From an uncultured Rhizobium sp. (GTDB lineage Bacteria > Pseudomonadota > Alphaproteobacteria > Rhizobiales > Rhizobiaceae), in assembly GCA_945952315.1 (NCBI GenBank), contig CAMFIE010000004.1, forward strand, positions 62,001-126,000: a DNA stretch of 64,000 nucleotides, given 5' to 3'. Of the stretch, positions 47,711-58,194 are shown piece by piece. The notes beneath the pieces were generated by a model. The model saw nothing but the letters and a program-made list of their open reading frames with translations, searched no databases and was not told the DNA's origin. Position 1 is the stretch's first letter; every line of letters starts with the position of its first letter. The position numbers and the translations under genes were made by a program.

Positions 47711-48340
47711 ATGACGAAGTCGCTTACCCTTTATACCAATCCCATGTCGCGCGGTCGCATTGCCCGCTGGATGATGGAAGAAGTCGGCGCCCCTTACGAA
47801 GTGGTGAATGTGCCCTTTGGCCCGTCCATGAAAAGTGCCGACTATCTCTCGCTCAATCCCATGGGCAAGGTGCCGGCCCTGAAGCACGGCGACAGTGTCA
47901 TCACCGAATGCGCGGCGATCTGTGCTTACATGGCCGAGGCTTTCCCCGAAGCCGGGCTTGCGCCCCGTGCGGATGAGCGGGCAGATTACTATCGCTGGAT
48001 GTTTTTCGCCGCTGGCCCGCTCGAGCAGGCCGTCACCAACCGCTCGATGGGCTTCATCGTACCGGACGAGCTGCATGGCCGCAGCGGCTATGGCTCCTTT
48101 GGTCTGGTGATGGACACGCTGGAAAAGGCTGTATCCGCCCATGATTTCATCGCCGGAAACCGCTTCACCGCAGCCGATGTCTTTGTCGGATCGGCCGTTG
48201 GCTGGGGCCTGATGTTCGGCTCCATCGAAAAGCGCCCGGCCTTTGAAGCCTATGCCGCCCGTATCAGCGCCCGCGAAGCCTACCGGCGCTGCCATGCGCT
48301 CTGCGATGCCGAAGGCGAGGCGATGAAGGCGAAGGGCTGA
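47711..48340 (+). CDS. Glutathione S-transferase family protein
   Basis: 209 residues. An N-terminal thioredoxin-like domain (SLTLYTNPMSRGRIARWMMEE; SLNPMGKVPALKHGD; ITECAAICAYMAEAFP) and a helical C-terminal domain with GNRFTAADVFVGS are typical. GGAGG at 47701 precedes ATG 47711. Substrate unknown; convergent with the GyrI-like gene with no gap. Confidence 0.9.
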   Translation: MTKSLTLYTNPMSRGRIARWMMEEVGAPYEVVNVPFGPSMKSADYLSLNPMGKVPALKHGDSVITECAAICAYMAEAFPEAGLAPRADERADYYRWMFFAAGPLEQAVTNRSMGFIVPDELHGRSGYGSFGLVMDTLEKAVSAHDFIAGNRFTAADVFVGSAVGWGLMFGSIEKRPAFEAYAARISAREAYRRCHALCDAEGEAMKAKG

Positions 48341-48952
48341 TCAGCCCTTCTGCCGCACCGGCTGGCGCAGGATCGTCTTCAGCCGCCCGGGCACCGTGCG
48401 CCGGGGATCGGACAGGTAGACCTCGTGATGGTGTCCGTTGAAGGTCCAGCCGCCCGCTGGCATGATCTCCTCGTGCAATTGGCGCAGCACCGGTGTCTCG
48501 TCGTCATAGGAGCCGACATGCAGCGTCTGGAGAACCAGGTCTTCCTCCAGCGTGACCGTCCGCACCATCCCGGATGCCGCCGGTTTCTTCCGCACAAGCG
48601 TTGCCATCGCCTCTTCCACGGCCACGGACCCGGCAAAGGGCGGTATGAAAATCATCATCCGCCACGACCAGAGATGCTTCTCCCGCCGCAAGAAAACGTC
48701 CGGGTCCTGCGCCCACCAGAGCCCCTCGAGAGGCGGAACGGTATAATCCGTCCCGCCAGCCTTGGAGATGAACTTCAGCGCATAGGCCGCCGTATAAAGG
48801 GCCTCGACAGCAAGCCGGTATTCCGGGCTGTCGTTCGGGTTTCCCGCGCCATCGACCGCCAGATAACGTGACGGGGGAAGCCGCACCGCCTCGAACCGTC
48901 CTCGCGGAGCGGAGAACAGATGCGGCATTTCCCTCCTGAGGTCACGCTTCAT
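48341..48952 (-). CDS. GyrI-like small-molecule-binding protein
   Basis: 203 residues of the SAV2148/GyrI-like family (FEAVRLPPSRYLAVDG, GLWWAQDPDVFLRREKHLWS, GGWTFNGHHHEVYLSDP). Such domains bind small molecules or act as toxin/antibiotic binders. The ATG lies one base after the stop of the upstream AraC regulator gene, so it is translationally coupled and the two proteins may sense the same ligand. Confidence 0.82.
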   Translation of the reverse strand: MKRDLRREMPHLFSAPRGRFEAVRLPPSRYLAVDGAGNPNDSPEYRLAVEALYTAAYALKFISKAGGTDYTVPPLEGLWWAQDPDVFLRREKHLWSWRMMIFIPPFAGSVAVEEAMATLVRKKPAASGMVRTVTLEEDLVLQTLHVGSYDDETPVLRQLHEEIMPAGGWTFNGHHHEVYLSDPRRTVPGRLKTILRQPVRQKG

Positions 48953-48953
48953 G

Positions 48954-49805
48954 TCACACCACCGGTATGCATATTTCGGTGATAAGGTCCTGCGGCACCG
49001 TATCCTGCGGTGTATTGGGATAGATCTCGATTGCAGGCGCATTGCGCACCTCGATATTGGCCGCCGGCAGCCACTGCGCGTAGAGCCAGGTATAGGCGAG
49101 ATGCAGCTCGCTGTAGGGGCCCCGGTGCGTGAGTACGGCGTAGCGCCCACCTGCAATTTCCAGCGTTTTCAGCGGCGGCTCGACCGCAAGACCCGATGGC
49201 GCTGCCACGCAGGCGACCGAGCGCAGTTCCTCGGGCCGCTTGCCCTCGGGGTCATCGAAATAGACGCCGTAAAGCTTTGCCCCCGGCTGGACGATATTGC
49301 GTGACCAAAGAAGCCCCCAGAGGGTCTCGAAGGCCTTCCCGATCTCCATATAGGGGCCCTTATGATCCACGCCGATCGCATGGACCGGTTCAAGCGTCCT
49401 GAAATTCACCTCATACATCCACATGTCTCCCTGGCTGATCGCCGTTTGAAGAGCCGCATGCCCGCCCCTTTTGCGGTAATCCGCAGGGGAAAGACCGTAG
49501 CTTGACTTGAACACTCGGGAGAAGGACTGAAGGCTTGGATAGCCATTGCGCCTGGCAATTGCCAGCACCGGCTCTGCCGTAGCGGCGAGCGCATTGGCGG
49601 CCCGCTGCAGGCGAAGCCGGCGAACGGTCTGTGCCAATGTTTCCCCCAGTACACCGCGATAGATCCTGTGCCAGTGATAGGGCGACAGGCAGGCGATTTC
49701 CGCCAGTCTGTCCATGTCCAGCTCATCGTCCAGATGTTCATGGATATAGGCCGTCACCCGGCGCAACCGCGCCTCGTAATGGCTCCAGGGGGTTATCTGG
49801 TTCAT
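48954..49805 (-). CDS. AraC-family regulator with GyrI-like effector domain
   Basis: 283 residues. Residues ~1-110 are an AraC DNA-binding domain (LAEIACLSPYHWHRIYRGVL, SLQSFSRVFKSSYGLSPADYRKR), followed by a GyrI-like domain from ~125 to the end (as in Rob/SbmC). ATG 49805 with AAGGCGG upstream is preferred over an ATG 39 bases earlier. Forms a coupled pair with the stand-alone GyrI-like gene and probably responds to small hydrophobic molecules. Confidence 0.87.
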   Translation of the reverse strand: MNQITPWSHYEARLRRVTAYIHEHLDDELDMDRLAEIACLSPYHWHRIYRGVLGETLAQTVRRLRLQRAANALAATAEPVLAIARRNGYPSLQSFSRVFKSSYGLSPADYRKRGGHAALQTAISQGDMWMYEVNFRTLEPVHAIGVDHKGPYMEIGKAFETLWGLLWSRNIVQPGAKLYGVYFDDPEGKRPEELRSVACVAAPSGLAVEPPLKTLEIAGGRYAVLTHRGPYSELHLAYTWLYAQWLPAANIEVRNAPAIEIYPNTPQDTVPQDLITEICIPVV

Positions 49806-49990
49806 GCCGCCTTCCACCTTCTTCCGATGCACCTGTTTCAGCACGGATCGACTTCACAAATCCTGCGGACCTTTCGAAACGCAAGGCATGATAGGCCAGG
49901 ACATGCTACACGCAATGCATTCCTTGCAAGCTGGACGGAGGGCGCCGGACCGGGCTATAGGACGAGCGGCGCCCATGAAGGAGTCGCAAC

Positions 49991-51649
49991 ATGACCGACA
50001 GGCTGGTTCCCAAGCTCGCAACCGTGCTCAAGGAGGGCTACGACCCTGCCCGCCTAAAGGCCGACGCGCTCTCGGGCCTGACCGTGGCCATCGTTGCGCT
50101 GCCTCTGTCCATGGCCATTGCGATTGCATCCGGTGTTACTCCGGATCGCGGACTTTTCACAGCCATTGTCGGTGGCTTCATCGTATCGCTGCTCGGCGGA
50201 AGTCGTCACCAGATCGGCGGCCCGGCCGGCGCCTTTATCGTGCTGGTCTCCGCCACCGTTTCCCGCCATGGGCTGGACGGATTGATGCTCGCGACGGCCC
50301 TTTCAGGCCTCTTGCTGATGGCCGCGGGTTTTCTGAAACTCGGGCGCTACATCCGGCTGATCCCCTATCCCGTCACGGTTGGCTTTACAGCTGGCATCGC
50401 CGTTATCATCTTTGCAAGCCAGATCAAAGACTTGCTGGGCATCAAACTCGAGGGGCCAGAGCCTGGGCCTGTGATCGGCAAGCTCACCGCACTTTCGCAA
50501 GCCTCATCCACCTTCAACCCGGCAGCCTTTGGGCTGTCGCTCGCAACCATAGGCCTCATCCTCTTCATCCGCCGCGTGCGTCCTTCCTGGCCGGGATTGC
50601 TCATTGCAGTGGCAGTTGCCTCGCTTGCAACCGCACTGCTTTCCTTGCCGGTTTCCACCATCAACAGCCAGTTCGGCGGCATTCCTCGAAGCCTGCCCTC
50701 ACCCGCACTTCCCACCTTCAGCCTGGAAAAGCTCCGGGCCGTGGCACCCGATGCCCTGGCATTCGCACTGCTCGGGGCGATCGAGTCGCTGCTTTCCGCG
50801 GTTGTCGCCGACAGCATGACCGGCAGGCGTCACCGCTCCAGCATGGAACTGGTGGCGCAAGGCTTTGCCAATATCGGTGCCGCGCTCTTTGGCGGATTCT
50901 GCGTGACGGGCACGATTGCGCGGACAGCCACCAATGTCCGATCAGGAGCAACCAGCCCGGTTTCCGGCATGCTGCATTCTCTCTTCCTGCTTGCCTTCAT
51001 GGCGATTGCCGCGCCGCTCGCAGGCTATATTCCGCTTGCAAGTCTCGCCGGGGTTCTCGCTGTCGTGGCCTGGAACATGGTCGAGAAACCGGCCTTCGCC
51101 GCCCTTCTCCGTTCCTCGCGCGCCGATGCAATCGTGCTGATGGCCACTTTTCTGCTGGTGGTTTTCCGTGATCTCACCGAGGGCATCGTCATTGGCCTTG
51201 CGCTTTCCGCGATCATCTTCATCGACCGGATGAGCAAATCGGTGCGGATGGAGGAAGGCCTGGCCGACAGCGATGCGGATGAGGAGCGCGAAAGCCCCAG
51301 CGACCACCTGCCACCCGACATTCTGCTTTATCGCATCCATGGCGTTCTGTTTTTCGGCGCCGCGCCGCAAGCGGGGCCACTGCTCGACCGGGTGGCAAGC
51401 GGCTATCGCGATGTCATTCTGGATTGCTCCGCCGTACCCTTCATGGATTCCTCCGCCGCCAATCTGATCGAGGGTGCATTGCGGAAGGCGGAGCGCAGCA
51501 AGACAAGCCTCTATATAGCCGGAGCCTCCCCCACGGTTCGTGCCGAACTCGAAAAACACGAGGTCCACGAACCCCGGGTGATTTTCACGCCAACCGCCGC
51601 AGAAGCGCTGACCCGCATCGAAAACGGCAGGAACCCCGTATCCGTCTGA
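49991..51649 (+). CDS. SulP-family anion transporter with STAS domain
   Basis: 552 residues. About twelve helices in residues 25-405 with the SulP signatures AIVALPLSMAIAIASGV and GPAGAFIVLVSATV, then a STAS domain (445-540; FMDSSAANLIEGAL). It likely imports sulfate, bicarbonate or a dicarboxylate, coupled to Na+ or H+. No adjacent sulfate genes or carbonic anhydrase are visible to point to one substrate. Two terminators follow. Confidence 0.9.
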   Translation: MTDRLVPKLATVLKEGYDPARLKADALSGLTVAIVALPLSMAIAIASGVTPDRGLFTAIVGGFIVSLLGGSRHQIGGPAGAFIVLVSATVSRHGLDGLMLATALSGLLLMAAGFLKLGRYIRLIPYPVTVGFTAGIAVIIFASQIKDLLGIKLEGPEPGPVIGKLTALSQASSTFNPAAFGLSLATIGLILFIRRVRPSWPGLLIAVAVASLATALLSLPVSTINSQFGGIPRSLPSPALPTFSLEKLRAVAPDALAFALLGAIESLLSAVVADSMTGRRHRSSMELVAQGFANIGAALFGGFCVTGTIARTATNVRSGATSPVSGMLHSLFLLAFMAIAAPLAGYIPLASLAGVLAVVAWNMVEKPAFAALLRSSRADAIVLMATFLLVVFRDLTEGIVIGLALSAIIFIDRMSKSVRMEEGLADSDADEERESPSDHLPPDILLYRIHGVLFFGAAPQAGPLLDRVASGYRDVILDCSAVPFMDSSAANLIEGALRKAERSKTSLYIAGASPTVRAELEKHEVHEPRVIFTPTAAEALTRIENGRNPVSV

Positions 51650-51701
51650 GCGCTCCGCCACCTATTGCAGGACATGCTTGAAGAGCGTATTGTTCAGGAG
51701 T

Positions 51702-51727
51702 GGAAGGCGGGTTGCACCCCGCCTTCC
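51702..51727 (+). terminator. Hairpin after the SulP gene (first of two)
   Basis: 10-bp stem GGAAGGCGGG/CCCGCCTTCC with a 6-base loop, weak T tail (GTTTC). Confidence 0.5.
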
Positions 51728-51730
51728 GTT

Positions 51731-51829
51731 TCACCTGAGGATAATTCTAACCCGCACGGTCACTGACCAGCCTGTGCGGGTTTTCCTTATCTCAAATGTG
51801 ATGCTGAGTGGGCATCGCATGAAACCCAT
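51731..51829 (-). CDS. Possible 32-residue small protein
   Basis: A short open frame with ATG at 51829 and GGGAG eight bases before it. The peptide is short, basic and beta-prone (MRCPLSITFEIRKTRTG at its centre). It overlaps a terminator hairpin read on the other strand, so it may be chance. Nothing else in the 400-base gap 51650-52049 looks coding. Confidence 0.2.
   Translation of the reverse strand: MGFMRCPLSITFEIRKTRTGWSVTVRVRIILR
51749..51788 (+). terminator. Strong intrinsic terminator of the SulP gene (second)
   Basis: Stem AACCCGCAC/GTGCGGGTT with a 16-base loop, followed by TTTTCCTT. Together with the hairpin 22 bases upstream it forms a tandem terminator. Confidence 0.7.
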
Positions 51830-51998
51830 GAGCGTCACTCCCTGTTGAAGGCAAGGCCTTTGCCTCAGGTCGGGGTGGCCTATCCTCCCCGATGCGCCCG
51901 CTGGCAGGGTGCGGCTCAGCTTCTGCATTCAACATGCATGTATTAGCGTATATCGCGAGAAAAGTTGCAACCTGTTTTCGGAGATCTGAAACGCAAAA

Positions 51999-52022
51999 GC
52001 CCCTCGCCTTTCAGCAAGGGGC
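51999..52022 (-). terminator. Intrinsic terminator of alaS
   Basis: On the minus strand GCCCCTTGC, six-base loop, GCGAGGGGC, followed by TTTTGCG. One G-U pair in the stem. Confidence 0.7.
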
Positions 52023-52049
52023 CTGTCATTGCCTCGTCCGCGCGGAGGA

Positions 52050-54710
52050 TCAGCCGGCAATCGCCGCCTTCACAGCTGCAATGGCTGCATCCGCCTTGTC
52101 GCCATCCGGGCCGCCTGCCTGGGCCATATCGGGACGGCCGCCGCCACCCTTGCCGCCGAGCGCAGCAGAGGCAACACGCACCAGATCAACGGCGCTGAAC
52201 CTGGCGGTCAGGTCTTCGGTAACGGCGACAACGGCACTGGCCTTGCCATCCGGAGAGACACCGACAAACACCACCACGCCCGAACCAAGGCTCGCCTTGC
52301 CTTCATCGGCCAATGATTTCAGATCCTTGGCCTCGACGCCACTCATTATCTTGCCGAGCACCTTGACGCCTGCAACCTCTTCCACCGCGTCGGCGGAGCC
52401 GCCTGCACCGCCGCCCATGGCGAGCTTCTTCTTGGCATCCGCAAGCTCGCGTTCGAGCTTCTTGCGCTCGTCCATCATGGCTTCCACGCGGGAAAGCACA
52501 TCGGCCGGCTGAACCTTGAGCGTCGCAGCAAGCGCCTTCACCCGCTCATCCTGCTCGGCGAGATAGGCGCGCGCCGCATCACCGGTCACCGCCTCGATGC
52601 GGCGAACACCCGCACCAACCGCGCTTTCGGACAGCACGCGCACGAGGCCGATTTCACCCGTTGCAGAAACATGCGTGCCACCGCACAGTTCCAGTGAATA
52701 GGCCTTGCCCGTCTTCTCGCCTCTGACAGCACGGCCCATGGAGACCACGCGAACTTCATCGCCATATTTTTCGCCGAAAAGCGCCATTGCACCTTCGGCA
52801 ATCGCATCATCAACGCTCATGAGGCGCGTGGACACCGGTGCATTCTGGATGACGATCTCATTCGCCATGTCCTCGATGACCTTCAGCTCATCGGCGCTCA
52901 TCGGCTTCGGATGAGAAACGTCGAAACGCAGGCGCTCGGGCGCGACCAGCGAGCCCTTTTGCGCCACATGCGTGCCCAACACTTCACGCATCGCCTCGTG
53001 CAGCAGATGAGTTGCCGAGTGATTGGCACGCAGCTTGCCGCGGCGCGCGTGATCCACTGTCAGCACAACCGCATCGCCGGGCTTCAGCGTGCCTTCCACG
53101 ACCTCGCCGATATGCACGAACAGGCCTTCGCCCTTCTTCTGCACATCCGTGATCTTCACCTTGGCCGTATCCGTGTGAATGAGGCCGGTATCGCCCATCT
53201 GACCACCGGATTCGCCGTAGAACGGGGTCTGGTTGACCACGACCTGCACGGCCTCACCCTTGGCAGCCGCATCGGCCGTCTTGCCATCACGCACCAGTGC
53301 CTGCACCACCCCTTCCGCGCTCTCGGTGTCATAGCCAAGGAACTCGGTCGCGCCGTGCTTTTCCTTGAGCTCGAACCAGATCGCCTCGTTCGCCTTGTCG
53401 CCGGAACCGGCCCAGTGGGAGCGAGCCTCCGCCTTCTGGCGCTGCATGGCATCGTTGAACCCGGTCAGGTCCACATGGATATCGCGGGCACGCAGAGCAT
53501 CCTGCGTCAGATCCAGCGGGAAGCCGTAGGTATCATAGAGCTTGAAGGCAGTCTCGCCATCCAGGCTGTCGCCCTTCGAGAGGTTTGCTGTTGCATCCGA
53601 AAGCAGGGTCAGCCCGCGCTCCAGCGTCTTGCGGAAACGGGTCTCTTCGAGTTTCAGCGTTTCGGAGATCAGCGCTTCGGCGCGCTGCAGCTCGGGATAG
53701 GCGCGGCCCATCTCGTTGACCAGCACCGGCAGCAACTTCCACATCAGCGGATCTCTTGCGCCGAGAAGCTGCGCATGGCGCATCGCGCGGCGCATGATGC
53801 GGCGCAGCACGTAGCCGCGGCCTTCATTCGACGGCAGAACACCATCGGCAATCAGGAAAGCAGACGAGCGCAGGTGATCGGCAATCACGCGGTGGCTCGC
53901 GCGGCGCTCACCCTCGGCCGGAACACCGGTATGTTCGACCGATGCGGCAATCAGCGCGCGGAACAGATCGATATCGTAATTGTCGTGCTTGCCCTGCAGC
54001 AAGGCGGCAATGCGTTCCAGCCCCATGCCGGTATCGATCGACGGGCGCGGCAGGGAAATGCGCTCTTCCTTCGTCACCTGCTCGAACTGCATGAAGACGA
54101 GGTTCCAGATTTCGATGAACCGGTCACCGTCCTCTTCCGGAGAGCCCGGGGGGCCACCCCAGATGTGATCACCGTGATCATAGAAGATTTCCGAGCACGG
54201 ACCACAGGGACCGGTATCGCCCATCGCCCAGAAATTGTCCGAGGTCGGGATGCGGATAATGCGGTCGTCGGAGAAACCGGCGATCTTTTTCCAAAGGCCA
54301 AAGGCTTCATCGTCATTGTGATAGACTGTGACCAGAAGGCGCTTGGCATCAATGCCGAACTCCTTGGTGATCAGGTTCCAGGCAAGCTCGATGGCGCGCT
54401 CCTTGAAATAATCGCCGAAGGAGAAATTGCCAAGCATTTCAAAGAAGGTGTGGTGGCGGGCCGTATAGCCGACATTGTCCAGATCGTTATGCTTGCCACC
54501 GGCACGCACGCATTTCTGCGCCGTTGCTGCCGTGGTGTAGGGGCGCTTTTCCAGACCGGTAAAGGTGTTCTTGAACTGCACCATCCCGGCATTGGTGAAC
54601 ATCAGGGTCGGGTCGTTGCGCGGCACAAGCGGGCTCGACGAGACGATCTCGTGGCCATTCTTCTTGAAGTAGTCGAGAAAGGTCGACCGGATTTCATTCA
54701 CACCGCTCAT
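52050..54710 (-). CDS. alaS: Alanyl-tRNA synthetase
   Basis: 886 residues, class II synthetase with editing. The catalytic N-domain begins [20 protein letters not shown]; the editing domain has [10 protein letters not shown] and CGGTHV zinc/His ligands; the C-terminal glycine-rich C-Ala domain ends at about residue 880 ([16 protein letters not shown]). Complete. Downstream of recA in the same orientation, the usual bacterial recA-alaS order. Confidence 0.98.
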   Translation of the reverse strand: MSGVNEIRSTFLDYFKKNGHEIVSSSPLVPRNDPTLMFTNAGMVQFKNTFTGLEKRPYTTAATAQKCVRAGGKHNDLDNVGYTARHHTFFEMLGNFSFGDYFKERAIELAWNLITKEFGIDAKRLLVTVYHNDDEAFGLWKKIAGFSDDRIIRIPTSDNFWAMGDTGPCGPCSEIFYDHGDHIWGGPPGSPEEDGDRFIEIWNLVFMQFEQVTKEERISLPRPSIDTGMGLERIAALLQGKHDNYDIDLFRALIAASVEHTGVPAEGERRASHRVIADHLRSSAFLIADGVLPSNEGRGYVLRRIMRRAMRHAQLLGARDPLMWKLLPVLVNEMGRAYPELQRAEALISETLKLEETRFRKTLERGLTLLSDATANLSKGDSLDGETAFKLYDTYGFPLDLTQDALRARDIHVDLTGFNDAMQRQKAEARSHWAGSGDKANEAIWFELKEKHGATEFLGYDTESAEGVVQALVRDGKTADAAAKGEAVQVVVNQTPFYGESGGQMGDTGLIHTDTAKVKITDVQKKGEGLFVHIGEVVEGTLKPGDAVVLTVDHARRGKLRANHSATHLLHEAMREVLGTHVAQKGSLVAPERLRFDVSHPKPMSADELKVIEDMANEIVIQNAPVSTRLMSVDDAIAEGAMALFGEKYGDEVRVVSMGRAVRGEKTGKAYSLELCGGTHVSATGEIGLVRVLSESAVGAGVRRIEAVTGDAARAYLAEQDERVKALAATLKVQPADVLSRVEAMMDERKKLERELADAKKKLAMGGGAGGSADAVEEVAGVKVLGKIMSGVEAKDLKSLADEGKASLGSGVVVFVGVSPDGKASAVVAVTEDLTARFSAVDLVRVASAALGGKGGGGRPDMAQAGGPDGDKADAAIAAVKAAIAG

Positions 54711-54806
54711 GATACGCCCTTCATTGCCGCCTGCCCGGCGGTAGATGCCTTGAAAACTACCGGCTTTTATCGCCCCCGTTCGACCCTGTCCAGCAGGACG
54801 AAACGA

Positions 54807-54840
54807 AACCGGCCGCGGATCACGGGATCAGCGGCCGGTT
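54807..54840 (-). terminator. Probable recA terminator
   Basis: 10-bp stem AACCGGCCGC/GCGGCCGGTT, 14-base loop; on the minus strand followed by TCGTTTCG, a modest T tail. It separates recA from alaS. Confidence 0.6.
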
Positions 54841-54870
54841 TTTGAAAACAATCACATGGAAGCGTTGCGC

Positions 54871-55956
<1,086 letters not shown>

Positions 55957-56015
55957 TTGGTCCACCTTTAGGTTATTGAAGCAGCACAGGCAATGAAGCT
56001 TTCGATGCAGTACAT

Positions 56016-56030
56016 GTACTTCTTTTGTTC
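56016..56030. promoter_or_regulatory. Probable LexA (SOS) operator of recA
   Basis: GTAC-N7-GTTC, one mismatch from the alphaproteobacterial LexA box GTTC-N7-GTTC. It lies 60-74 bases upstream of the recA ATG. Confidence 0.6.
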
Positions 56031-56204
56031 CGGTTTCGCAAGAGCCAAACATCCACTTGAATCGAAACCGAAATCAAGTTCATGTTCTTCCTTTGTTTTA
56101 TCATATCGCAGCGGACGTGAAAAAGGGTGGGAACAGGGCGCAGCGAAGGGTATTCTCTGCTCGAATCGCGCTTTTCTCACATTGCTTTCCGGCCAGGAGT
56201 CCTG

Positions 56205-57149
56205 ATGCAAAATTCCATTCTGGTTCTGGGTGGCGCCCATATTGACCGGCGCGGCCGGATTGCCGGGGAGACCGTTGCTGGCGCCAGCAATCCGGGAAGC
56301 TGGTTTGAAGAGCCAGGTGGCGGCGGCTTCAATGCGGCGCGCAATCTGGCCCGGCTGGGGCTATCGGTTTCCATGGTGTCACCGCGCGGTGGAGACAAGG
56401 AGGGGGAACTTGTGAGCGAGGCCGCCGAGCAGGCCGGCGTCACAGACCACCCCTTCACTTTTCTTGATCGCAAAACGCCAAGCTACACGGCCATTCTGGA
56501 GGCGGATGGCAATCTGGTGATCGCGCTTGCGGATATGGAACTCTATAATCTCTTCGGCCCAAGGCGGCTTGCGACCCGGCATTTGCGGGAGCGGATGGAT
56601 GCCGCAAGCCACCTCGTCACCGACGCAAATCTGCCTGCGGAAACCATATTGGCGATCGCGAAGGCTGCCGAAGCGCGCGGCATTCCGCTTTGCGGCATCG
56701 CGATATCACCTGCAAAAGTCAGGCGATATCGACAGGCGTTGCCGCTGATGCACCGTCTGTTTCTCAACGAAGCGGAGGCGGAAGCGGTTGCGGGCAGCCG
56801 GGCGGAGCGCGCAGAGGACTGGCCGCACTTGCTCAGACAGGCCGGATTGAAGCGCGGTGCCGTGACGCGCGGCGGGCGCGCCAGCGTGCTTTTCGATGAA
56901 GACCAGGCGGTCGTTTTGACACCGCCCCAGCTGACCGAATTGCGGGATGTGACAGGCGCCGGAGACAGCTTTGCCTCGGGCGTGATGGCGGCTGAAATTC
57001 TCGGGTTGTCGCTTGCCGAGATGATCCGCTGGGGAACGGCCGCCGCGCTCATCACCCTCGCCTCACCGCTTGCGACAGCGCCGGAGCTATCGCGGGAAAC
57101 ACTTGCGGCAAAGCTTTCGCTTGTGCCGCAGGCCGAAATATTGTCTTGA
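56205..57149 (+). CDS. psuK: PfkB-family kinase, probably pseudouridine kinase
   Basis: 314 residues of the PfkB ribokinase family. ILVLGGAHIDRRGRI and GGGGFNAARNLARLG (substrate site) open the protein, and DVTGAGDSFASGVMAA is the catalytic signature with its base Asp. The next gene is psuG, and PsuK phosphorylates pseudouridine before PsuG cleaves it, so PsuK is the likely assignment. CAGGAG precedes ATG 56205. Divergent from recA. Confidence 0.85.
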   Translation: MQNSILVLGGAHIDRRGRIAGETVAGASNPGSWFEEPGGGGFNAARNLARLGLSVSMVSPRGGDKEGELVSEAAEQAGVTDHPFTFLDRKTPSYTAILEADGNLVIALADMELYNLFGPRRLATRHLRERMDAASHLVTDANLPAETILAIAKAAEARGIPLCGIAISPAKVRRYRQALPLMHRLFLNEAEAEAVAGSRAERAEDWPHLLRQAGLKRGAVTRGGRASVLFDEDQAVVLTPPQLTELRDVTGAGDSFASGVMAAEILGLSLAEMIRWGTAAALITLASPLATAPELSRETLAAKLSLVPQAEILS

Positions 57150-57204
57150 ATCGTCCGATTGCATCGTCGGGCATCTCCTTGCCCGCAAAAATGGAAACAA
57201 ACTG

Positions 57205-58128
57205 ATGACCCGACCGATCACCCCTTCCCTTCCGGTTTCCTATTCGCGCGAAGTCGCGGCGGCGAAAACACGCGGCGCGCCGATTGTTGCGCTGGAATCG
57301 ACGATCATCACCCATGGCATGCCCTATCCGGGCAACCTGCACATGGCGGAAAGCGTGGAAAACATCATCCGGCAGGAAGGCGCGGTGCCCGCGACCATCG
57401 CCGTCATCAACGGCACGCTGCATATCGGGCTTGAAAAAGCCGAGCTTGAGGCGCTGGCCCAGGTGAAGGGCGCGATGAAGGTTTCGCGCGCCGACCTCGC
57501 CTTTGCGATTGCCGAGCGGCGAACGGGAGCAACCACGGTTGCCGCCACCATGATTGCCGCCGCACGGGCAGGCATCAAGGTTTTTGCCACCGGCGGTATC
57601 GGCGGCGTTCATCGTGGAGCGGAACAAAGCTTTGATATTTCAGCCGATCTTGAGGAGCTGGCGCGCACGCCGGTAATCGTTGTCTGCGCCGGTGCCAAGG
57701 CCATTCTCGACATTCCGAAGACGCTCGAAGTGCTGGAAACGCGCGGCGTGCCGGTGGTGACCTATGACAGCATGGAATTCCCGGCCTTCTGGTCGCGCTC
57801 GTCGGGCCTGTCCTCGCCGCTGATGCTGAACAGCCCGGCCGCGATCGCCAATTTCCAGCAGGTGCGCGACGCGATGGGGATCGATGGCGGCATGCTGGTC
57901 GCCAATCCGGTGCCGGAAGAGGCCGAAATTCCGCGCGATGAAATGGAAATCTATATCGGCCGCGCGCTGGCCGAGGCGGAAGACAATGACATTAGCGGCA
58001 AGGCCGTCACGCCTTATCTGCTGGAGCGGATTTTCCACATCACCGAAGGCCGTTCGCTCAGAACCAACATTGCACTCGTTGAAAACAATGCGCATCTGGC
58101 CGCGGAAATTGCCGTGGCGATGGCATAA
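57205..58128 (+). CDS. psuG: Pseudouridine-5'-phosphate glycosidase
   Basis: 307 residues. Splits pseudouridine 5'-phosphate to uracil and ribose 5-phosphate, the second step of pseudouridine breakdown. GAPIVALESTIITHGMPYP, TVAATMIAAARAGIKVFATGG and PVVTYDSMEFPAFW are family signatures. Starts 55 bp after psuK; ends in a hairpin terminator that overlaps the cckA stop. Confidence 0.96.
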   Translation: MTRPITPSLPVSYSREVAAAKTRGAPIVALESTIITHGMPYPGNLHMAESVENIIRQEGAVPATIAVINGTLHIGLEKAELEALAQVKGAMKVSRADLAFAIAERRTGATTVAATMIAAARAGIKVFATGGIGGVHRGAEQSFDISADLEELARTPVIVVCAGAKAILDIPKTLEVLETRGVPVVTYDSMEFPAFWSRSSGLSSPLMLNSPAAIANFQQVRDAMGIDGGMLVANPVPEEAEIPRDEMEIYIGRALAEAEDNDISGKAVTPYLLERIFHITEGRSLRTNIALVENNAHLAAEIAVAMA

Positions 58129-58159
58129 GTCATTGTTTTGACAAACAGCACGATAGGAC

Positions 58160-58194
58160 AGGCCTTGCCCCTTGCGGCAAGGCCTTAATTTTTT
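58160..58194 (+). terminator. Intrinsic terminator of psuG
   Basis: Stem AGGCCTTGCC/GGCAAGGCCT with a 6-base loop, then TAATTTTTT. It overlaps the stop codon of convergent cckA. Confidence 0.85.

Noticed and set aside
52911..54845. 644-codon open frame antisense to alaS
   Set aside because: Antisense of a conserved synthetase with no ribosome site or family motif; same GC-codon effect.
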